Shown here piece by piece: positions 6,532 to 11,602 of a stretch of 11,602 nucleotides of DNA. The stretch is from the NCBI GenBank assembly GCA_002373085.1, contig DFJP01000011.1, positions 1-11,602 of the forward strand, written 5' to 3'. How positions within the stretch are numbered: the first letter of the stretch is position 1; every line of letters begins with the position of its first letter. The DNA comes from Caryophanales bacterium UBA3668. GTDB taxonomy: Bacteria > Bacillota_I > Bacilli_A > RFN20 > CAG-826. The notes under the pieces were generated by a model. It did no database searches. It was not told the origin of the DNA and saw only the letters and a list, made by a program, of their open reading frames with translations. The translations under genes and the position numbers were made by a program.

Positions 6532-6855
6532 ATGGAATTACTAGATAAGATTGAAACAATCGTTAAAGTGGCCAAAGAACTTGAAAAAGTTGCCACAAAA
6601 TTAATCAAAGAAATTGATGCCTTCGTTGAGCTCATTACCGCTGAACCTGAAGAAAAGAAACCAGTGGTGGAAGCCTCTAAGAAGGTCATCACACTAGAGG
6701 AAGTTAGAAGTTATTTAACTAACCTCTCCCGCGATGGACATACCAAAGAAGTGAAAGAACTTCTCGTTAAGTACGGTGCGAATCGCTTATCCGATGTTAA
6801 AGAGGAAGACTATGAAACTCTTCTTCATGATGCGGAGGCGATTACCAATGCCTGA
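6532..6855 (+). CDS. Conserved phage-type hypothetical protein, 107 aa
   Basis: The N-terminal half (1-45) is a likely amphipathic helix or coiled coil rich in Lys, Glu, Ile, Val and Leu. A linker rich in Glu, Lys and Pro follows (40-50). The C-terminal half (about 52-105), with ITLEEVRSYL, a G-H-x-x-E-V-x-x-L-L segment and YGANRLSDV, resembles a small domain I associate with phage replication clusters next to DUF2800 genes, where databases often carry the doubtful name 'rRNA biogenesis protein rrp5'. That label should not be taken as function. AAAGGA lies 11 nt before the ATG. Its last 8 bp overlap the next gene, so the two are probably coupled. A role in phage DNA replication or recombination is suggested only by context. 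Confidence 0.75.
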   Translation: MELLDKIETIVKVAKELEKVATKLIKEIDAFVELITAEPEEKKPVVEASKKVITLEEVRSYLTNLSRDGHTKEVKELLVKYGANRLSDVKEEDYETLLHDAEAITNA

Positions 6856-7981
6856 TGTCCACGCAAAAATATTTAGCCCATCAGCTATGGCACGCTTATT
6901 AGCGTGTTATGGCAGCTACGAAGCTAGCAAAGATATCCCTGATCAAGGAAGTTTATTCTCTGATGAGGGTACAGAAGCACACACTTTAGCGGCTTATCGT
7001 TTAAAGGAAAGAATCGGCGTTACACCTGATGAAGACATCGAATCCCTCGTTTGGAAAAACAAAGAGATGGAAGAACATGTCGAAGGCTACGTTAATTACT
7101 GCACCGAAAAACTAGAAGAAGCTAAAAAGTCATGCAGCGATGCATCAATGATGGTTGAAACAAGAGTATCTGCTCCAAACATTGATGAAGACCTCTTCGG
7201 GACGACCGACTGTGCGATATTAGCAGGAAAGCAATTACTAATAATTGACTTCAAATACGGCAAAGGGGTTCCTGTATCTGCTAAGAACAATTTTCAAGAA
7301 ATGACATATGCGGTTTGCTGTTTAGAAACATTCGGTGACCTATATGACTTTGAAGAAGTAACCCTATGCATTTATCAACCAAGATTAAACTCTGTATCCG
7401 AATGGACAATATCTGTCAAAGAACTTAATGACTGGGTAGAGAATGTCCTTAAGGTAGGAGTCAAAGCCATTAGAGATGGTGATGTTACATTCCATCCCGG
7501 CAAACACTGTCAATTTTGCAAAGCAAAACCATTCTGTAAGGCTTTAAGAGATGCCAATCTCGAATTAGCCAAACATGAATTCCGCCCAGCATTCCTTATG
7601 AGTGATGACGAAGTGGAAGAGGTACTTTCAAAAGCTGATGAATTCGTTAACTGGATTAATTCCGTTAAAGAATACGCATTAAATGAAGCCATACACGGCA
7701 AGCAATATAAAAACTATAAATTAGTTGAGGGCAGAGCGACTCGTAAGTACCAAGACGAAGAGTCTGTGGCCCGCATCGTTAGTGAAGCTGGATATGATCC
7801 TTACGAAAAGAAACTATTATCCATCACTGATATGCAAGCTTTGCTTGGTAAAAGCACATTTAATGAATTACTTGGTCATCTCATTGTTAAGCCAAAAGGC
7901 AAACTTACATTAACAACGCGAGATGACAAACGACCAGAAGTGACTTCCGCTGAAGCCGACTTCAAAGACTTAGATGATTAG
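6848..7981 (+). CDS. DUF2800 family RecB/Cas4-like PD-(D/E)XK nuclease, phage replication/recombination
   Basis: Probable exonuclease of the PD-(D/E)XK superfamily, 377 aa. Visible are GTEAH (41-45), Asp121 in GTTD, the core Asp134-x-Lys136 in IIDFKYGKG (132-140), and a Gln150/Tyr154 motif typical of RecB-type nucleases. Cys221, Cys224 and Cys230 (HPGKHCQFCKAKPFC), together with Cys20 in the N-terminal SPSAMARLLAC, match the one-plus-three Cys pattern of the AddB/Cas4 iron-sulphur cluster. I chose ATG 6848 because GGAGG lies 9 nt upstream; an earlier in-frame ATG at 6776 would add 24 unlike residues inside the preceding gene. It is followed by the DUF2815 ssDNA-binding protein, which suggests a resection and annealing pair, though I infer this from gene order. 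Confidence 0.88.
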   Translation: MPDVHAKIFSPSAMARLLACYGSYEASKDIPDQGSLFSDEGTEAHTLAAYRLKERIGVTPDEDIESLVWKNKEMEEHVEGYVNYCTEKLEEAKKSCSDASMMVETRVSAPNIDEDLFGTTDCAILAGKQLLIIDFKYGKGVPVSAKNNFQEMTYAVCCLETFGDLYDFEEVTLCIYQPRLNSVSEWTISVKELNDWVENVLKVGVKAIRDGDVTFHPGKHCQFCKAKPFCKALRDANLELAKHEFRPAFLMSDDEVEEVLSKADEFVNWINSVKEYALNEAIHGKQYKNYKLVEGRATRKYQDEESVARIVSEAGYDPYEKKLLSITDMQALLGKSTFNELLGHLIVKPKGKLTLTTRDDKRPEVTSAEADFKDLDD

Positions 7982-7999
7982 AAAGGAAAAAGAAAACTC

Positions 8000-8563
8000 A
8001 TGGAAAAAGTCAATCCAACTAAAGTAGTCCTTGGCAAAGATACTTTATTCTCATTCGCCAACTTATGGACACCTAAAGCAGCAGCTGAAGGTGCTCAAGC
8101 AAAATACTCACTCTCTTGTATTATCAAGAAAGATAGCCCAGATGTGGCTAAAGTCCAAGCCGCTATTAAAGCAGCTTACGAAGAAGGTCTTGCTAAATTA
8201 AAAGGCAATTCCAAGTCAGTTCCACCTTTAGAGGCGTTAAAAACACCTCTAAGAGACGGAGATATTGAACGTCCTGATGATCCTGATTATGCTGGATGCT
8301 ATTTCATCAATGCTAATAGCGTTCAACCAGTTGGTATCGTCGATAGAGACTGCAACCCAATCTTAGACCATTCAGAAGTCTATAGTGGTATCCGCGGACG
8401 TGTAAGTATCACCTTCTACGCGTTTAATACTTCTACCGCTAGAGGTATCGCCGCTTCACTTAACAATGTTCAAAAATGGAGTGACGGACCAGCCTTAGGT
8501 GGTAAAGCATCCCCTGAAGAAGATTTCTCTGAAGTTGAAGATGACGACGAATTCTTATCGTAA
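8000..8563 (+). CDS. DUF2815 family single-stranded DNA-binding protein
   Basis: The 187-residue product matches the DUF2815 family as I know it: an N-terminal TKVVLGKDTLFSFANLW-type strand region, a middle Pro/Asp-rich segment with DPDYAGCYFINAN (92-104), and a GIRGRVSITFYAFNT-type strand (131-145). It ends in an acidic tail (about 172-187, EEDFSEVEDDDEFLS), the feature by which single-stranded DNA-binding proteins bind partner proteins. A DUF2815 protein of phage Enc34 has been characterised as an ssDNA-binding protein with an OB fold. AAAGGA precedes the ATG at 8000. The 3' end overlaps the polymerase gene by 23 bp, so both are probably translated from one mRNA. It would coat ssDNA during element replication. 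Confidence 0.88.
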   Translation: MEKVNPTKVVLGKDTLFSFANLWTPKAAAEGAQAKYSLSCIIKKDSPDVAKVQAAIKAAYEEGLAKLKGNSKSVPPLEALKTPLRDGDIERPDDPDYAGCYFINANSVQPVGIVDRDCNPILDHSEVYSGIRGRVSITFYAFNTSTARGIAASLNNVQKWSDGPALGGKASPEEDFSEVEDDDEFLS

Positions 8564-10490
8564 TCTATCCATCGACTTAGAAACCTACTCACCAGTTAAT
8601 CTTAAAAAGTCGGGAGTCGCTTGCTATGTCGAGCATCCCGACTTTGCTGTATTACTGATTGGTTATTCGTTTGATGGTGAAGAGGTAAAAGTGGTGGATG
8701 TTGCTTCAGGGGAAACACCTCCACAAGAATTCATCGATGCTCTTCAAGATGACAAAGTCACCAAATGGGCATTCAACACTCAATTTGAAAGATATTGTTT
8801 ATCAAAATATATTGGCCTACCAGTAGGAACTTATCTATCCCCTAGAGGATGGAAAGACACAATGATATGGGCCAACATCATGGGAATCAACCTAAACCTT
8901 AAAGGCGTTGGTGAAGTCCTTAAACTTGAAAAACACAAGCTCGATGATGGAGCCGCACTTATAAAATTCTTTACAGTTCCCTGCCTTCCTACTAAGAAAA
9001 ACTACGGTCGCACACGTAACTTGCCATGCCATGCTCCTGAGAAATGGCAGACCTTCAAGCGTTATAACGCTTATGATGTCTATGCCGAGATGGGCATACA
9101 GCAAGCTTTCAAAAACTATCCTGTACCTGAATTCATTTGGGAAGAGTTTTGGGATTCCGAAGAAATTAATGATAGGGGTACGCTCATCGATCTTGAGTTA
9201 GCTAGAAAAGCCATTGAAATTAATAAAGTGATATCCGAAGAGCTTATCGAAAAGATGAAAACGTTAACTTCTTTAGATAACCCTAATTCGGTCTCACAAT
9301 TAAAAGACTGGCTTGCTAGTAATGGCATAGTTGTCGACTCATTAGGCAAAAAGTCATTATTGGACCTCAAAAAGGATGTGAACGAACAAAATATCGCCGA
9401 AGTGCTAAAACTTCGTGAAATGACCTCTAAAACATCAATTATGAAGTATCAGGCAATGCTTGACTGTACCAATAGTGATGGTCGTGCTCGAGGTTTATTC
9501 GCTTTTGCTTCATGTAAGACTTTACGCTGGTCGTCAAAAAGGATTCAGCTTCAGAACCTAAAAAGAAACAACATTGAAAATCTTGCTGCGGTTCGTGAGC
9601 TCGTCAAAAAAGGTGATATCGAATCCTTAAAGATGCTCTTTGATGACGTCCCTGATGTATTGAGCCAATTAATTAGAACCGCGTTAATACCAAAACCAGG
9701 TTATAAGTTTATCGTTGCCGACTTCAGTAGTATTGAAGCAAGGGTTTTGGCTTATATAGCCAAAGAGCAGTGGCGTATCGATGCATTTAAAGAAGGCAAA
9801 GATATCTACTGTGCATCTGCTTCTCAAATGTTTGGAAGAGAAATTCATAAGCATGACCCTGAACGCCAAAAAGGAAAAATAGCCGAGCTTGCCCTCGGAT
9901 TCGGTGGAGGATCTCAAGCTCTAATTGCTATGGGTAGTAGTGATATGGGTATACCTGATGAAGAATTACCTGAAATTGTTCATCGTTGGAGAAAAGCTTC
10001 GCCAAATATCGTCAGATTCTGGAAGAAGGTAGGGGATGCCGCTTTTAAAGCCATTAAAGAAAAAACCAGAGTAGCTGTAGGCCCACTTACATTTAGATAT
10101 CAATCGCAAATGCTATTCATCGACTTTCCTAGTGGTCATTTCATTTCTTATGTGAAACCTAGAATCATCGTGAATGAAAAGGGCAATGAAGAAATAGAAT
10201 ACCAAGGCGTTAATATGGCCAAGAAATGGTCTAGGGTCAAAATCTATCCCGGCAAAATAACGGAAAACATTGTCCAATCTTTTGCTAGACATGTTCTCGC
10301 CCACGCTATTAAAAACTTTAAAGGAAAGTATGACATCGTCGCTCATGTCCATGATGAACTAATCGTAGAAGTGCCTATGTCTACTAAAGTAGAAGATGTT
10401 TGTAATCTCATGGGCCAAACCCCTGAATGGGCTCCTGGACTTCTATTAAAGGCAGAAGGCTATGAAACAGAATTCTATAAAAAAGACTAA
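8541..10490 (+). CDS. Family A DNA polymerase, phage type, with 3'-5' exonuclease domain
   Basis: Template-directed DNA synthesis, 649 aa. The proofreading domain shows ExoI Asp12-x-Glu14 (LSIDLETYS), ExoII around Asn79 to Glu83 (FNTQFE) and ExoIII Asp179 (YNAYDVY). The polymerase domain shows a TLRWSSKRIQLQNLKR segment (327-342), motif A DFSSIEAR with Asp394, motif B KGKIAELALGFGGG (444-457) and motif C HDE (604-606). All catalytic residues are present. There is no 5'-3' exonuclease domain, which fits phage replicative enzymes and not chromosomal Pol I. I chose ATG 8541; a GTG at 8499 would add 14 residues read from the preceding gene and also lacks a ribosome binding site. Expression probably depends on coupling through the 23-bp overlap. 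Confidence 0.95.
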   Translation: MTTNSYRNLSIDLETYSPVNLKKSGVACYVEHPDFAVLLIGYSFDGEEVKVVDVASGETPPQEFIDALQDDKVTKWAFNTQFERYCLSKYIGLPVGTYLSPRGWKDTMIWANIMGINLNLKGVGEVLKLEKHKLDDGAALIKFFTVPCLPTKKNYGRTRNLPCHAPEKWQTFKRYNAYDVYAEMGIQQAFKNYPVPEFIWEEFWDSEEINDRGTLIDLELARKAIEINKVISEELIEKMKTLTSLDNPNSVSQLKDWLASNGIVVDSLGKKSLLDLKKDVNEQNIAEVLKLREMTSKTSIMKYQAMLDCTNSDGRARGLFAFASCKTLRWSSKRIQLQNLKRNNIENLAAVRELVKKGDIESLKMLFDDVPDVLSQLIRTALIPKPGYKFIVADFSSIEARVLAYIAKEQWRIDAFKEGKDIYCASASQMFGREIHKHDPERQKGKIAELALGFGGGSQALIAMGSSDMGIPDEELPEIVHRWRKASPNIVRFWKKVGDAAFKAIKEKTRVAVGPLTFRYQSQMLFIDFPSGHFISYVKPRIIVNEKGNEEIEYQGVNMAKKWSRVKIYPGKITENIVQSFARHVLAHAIKNFKGKYDIVAHVHDELIVEVPMSTKVEDVCNLMGQTPEWAPGLLLKAEGYETEFYKKD

Positions 10491-10493
10491 AAA

Positions 10494-10544
10494 TTGCACA
10501 CTTGGGGTAGGCATTCGCCATAAACCCTTGAAAAAACAAGGAGG
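10494..10544 (+). promoter_or_regulatory. Conserved element, copy 2, with hairpin overlapping the ribosome binding site
   Basis: TTGCACACTT (10494-10503), 12 bases and CGCCATAAACC (10516-10526) repeat element 1; about 25 of 33 positions agree, with the middle mostly different. After it, CCTTG (10526-10530) pairs with CAAGG (10537-10541) around six A residues. The 3' arm overlaps the Shine-Dalgarno AAGGAGG (10538-10544) of the next gene. The hairpin sequence differs from copy 1 while its position is kept. Confidence 0.5.
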
Positions 10545-10554
10545 TACACAAACG

Positions 10555-10881
10555 ATGTACGACATTAAAAAAGGTAACGCCAATGTAGGCGGTATTAAAT
10601 TCCCTGTTTATAAAAGGGAAATCTGCAGTGCTAACCAAATTGAAGTTGTGGCTGGCACAAATGGTTATCATGGTGGCGATAGTGGTCATGGAAGTAGAAC
10701 TTTTATCCAAATCCGTGACTTAGGCGGCACTGATATTACCGTTAATAAACTTACAAACGAACACGGCGATGAAGGAGTTTGTCTAGTTCTCGGTGGTGAT
10801 ACGGAACTACAAACCATCATCGAAGGGTTGGAATTCATTGTTAATGTCCTCAAAACTCAATCCAAAGGCAACAATATCTAA
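10555..10881 (+). CDS. Conserved hypothetical phage protein, 108 aa
   Basis: I do not recognise a named family. The protein is Gly-rich, with VVAGTNGYHGGDSGHGSRTFIQI (38-60 region) and a repeated GGD motif (GGDSGHG about 46-52 and GGDTE about 82-86), and looks like a compact beta-rich fold with a hydrophobic C-terminal helix (IIEGLEFIVNVL). The His and Asp residues of the Gly-rich loop could bind metal, but this is only a guess. I chose ATG 10555 because GGAGG lies 10 nt upstream; a longer frame from 10462 would read through the conserved element and the polymerase end. Its stop overlaps the primase start by one base (TAATG), so the two are coupled. Confidence 0.75.
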   Translation: MYDIKKGNANVGGIKFPVYKREICSANQIEVVAGTNGYHGGDSGHGSRTFIQIRDLGGTDITVNKLTNEHGDEGVCLVLGGDTELQTIIEGLEFIVNVLKTQSKGNNI

Positions 10882-11602
10882 TGAAGTTCTCTTTATTTAC
10901 TGCTGCTAAACGTGGGGTAGCGAAGAATACTTCCTATCCCACTAAGGTGGTGGTAGACAGTGAAGACACATTAAGAAAAGCCGTCCAGTTTGACTTCGTA
11001 GGAGCGGAGTATAAAGACAACAAAAGAAGCATAGAGAACTTTACAAGTTCTGATGTAGTCATAGTTGATATTGACAACGACCACTCCGAAGATCCTCGTG
11101 ACTGGAAGGATGTAGATGACATTAAGAAAGCATTCCCTAACGTAGGATTCGCGATTCAAAGAAGTAGGAACCATTTAAAAGTAAAAGACGGTAAACCTGC
11201 TCGTCCAAAATCGCATGTCCTATTTCCAATAAATAAAATCACCACAAAAGAAGATTACGATTTAATCAAAAAACAAATATACATTCAATTCCCTTTTATC
11301 GACACAAATGCGATGGATACTGCTCGTTTCTTCTACGGGACAGATGCTCCGGAAGTAGTGTGGGTAGAAGGACCTTTGACGGTTGATACCTTCTTTGAAG
11401 AGGAAGACTTTGAAAAGAATATTGGTAAAACCAAAGAAGGTGGGCGTAACTGCGAACTCTCTAGACAAGCCGCTATCATCGTTAAAGCTATTGGTTTCTG
11501 CGATGAAGCAGTCGAAGCCATTTACCGCTATAACGAAGAACATATGGTGCCACCTCTAGAAAAAGAGGAAATCGATGCGACTATTATTCCTAGCGTTAAA
11601 AA
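10881..11602 (+). CDS. AEP-type (PrimPol) phage primase, N-terminal part; C-terminus beyond window
   Basis: Makes primers for element replication; often fused to a superfamily 3 or VapE-like helicase in phages, which would lie beyond the window. The 240 residues visible show the archaeo-eukaryotic primase catalytic pattern: VVIVDIDND with Asp63 and Asp65, KSHVLFP with Ser111-His112, and MDTARFFYG with Asp146 and Arg149. A PriCT-like helical segment follows (GRNCELSRQAAIIVKAIGF, 188-206, and PPLEKEEIDATI, 224-235). The start is ATG 10881, overlapping the previous stop by one base, with no strong own ribosome binding site. The frame is open to the window edge. Confidence 0.85.
   Translation, partial: MKFSLFTAAKRGVAKNTSYPTKVVVDSEDTLRKAVQFDFVGAEYKDNKRSIENFTSSDVVIVDIDNDHSEDPRDWKDVDDIKKAFPNVGFAIQRSRNHLKVKDGKPARPKSHVLFPINKITTKEDYDLIKKQIYIQFPFIDTNAMDTARFFYGTDAPEVVWVEGPLTVDTFFEEEDFEKNIGKTKEGGRNCELSRQAAIIVKAIGFCDEAVEAIYRYNEEHMVPPLEKEEIDATIIPSVK

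Noticed and set aside
6246..6692. 148-aa minus-strand frame, Ser/Phe-rich
   Set aside because: It is antisense to the sigma-like gene, the 28-aa ORF and the 107-aa gene, with no ribosome binding site and composition typical of an antisense shadow.
8499..8541. GTG start at 8499 for the polymerase
   Set aside because: The extra 14 residues are Lys-rich, come from the DUF2815 acidic tail in another frame, and no ribosome binding site precedes it. ATG 8541 fits the exonuclease motif position.
1..11602. tRNA, rRNA, CRISPR array, transposase or attachment site
   Set aside because: I saw no cloverleaf, spaced repeats, transposase motif or long terminal repeats on either strand by reading.

Overview
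The window reads as an accessory block joined to the replication module of a prophage or related mobile element in an AT-rich Firmicutes-like (Bacillota) bacterium. Supporting signs are AT-rich, Lys/Glu/Asp-rich genes, Gram-positive-type ribosome binding sites on most genes, and the phage gene order DUF2800 - DUF2815 - family A DNA polymerase - primase. TGA is used as a stop and TGG as Trp, so the standard bacterial code applies. Both window edges cut a gene.

Left part (1-1995): a Sau3AI-like restriction-modification system in divergent arrangement. A C5-cytosine methyltransferase (partial) is on the minus strand. On the plus strand is a 464-residue endonuclease of the Sau3AI/MutH fold with an intact D-x6-E-x-K active site. 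The inferred target is GATC. Two GATC sites bracket the -35 box of the methyltransferase promoter, and GATC is otherwise scarce in the window. A bidirectional hairpin terminator separates the endonuclease from the next, convergent operon.

Middle (1993-5467, minus strand): an operon of two large genes I do not recognise, overlapping by 17 bp. Their products are clear paralogues of each other (561 and 601 aa) with shared motifs at identical residue numbers. Their place beside the restriction system makes them the best candidate here for an undescribed, possibly defensive, system.

Right part (5468-11602, plus strand): a probable divergent promoter region and a leader of about 200 nt with nested stems and a possible pseudoknot. 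Next come a sigma-region-4-like regulator and a terminator, then the replication genes: a 28-aa ORF, a 107-aa phage protein, a RecB/Cas4-like nuclease (DUF2800), an ssDNA-binding protein (DUF2815), a family A DNA polymerase, a 108-aa unknown protein and an AEP-type primase cut by the window end. A conserved element (TTGCACACTT, 12 bases, CGCCATAAACC) occurs twice: after the regulator's terminator and after the polymerase gene. It may be a promoter for an element-encoded sigma-like factor, or a structured RNA element.

How they fit together (inference): the right part replicates the element. The nuclease and ssDNA-binding protein suggest recombination-linked replication, and the primase and polymerase supply synthesis. 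The left and middle parts look like cargo that protects the host or element from competing DNA.
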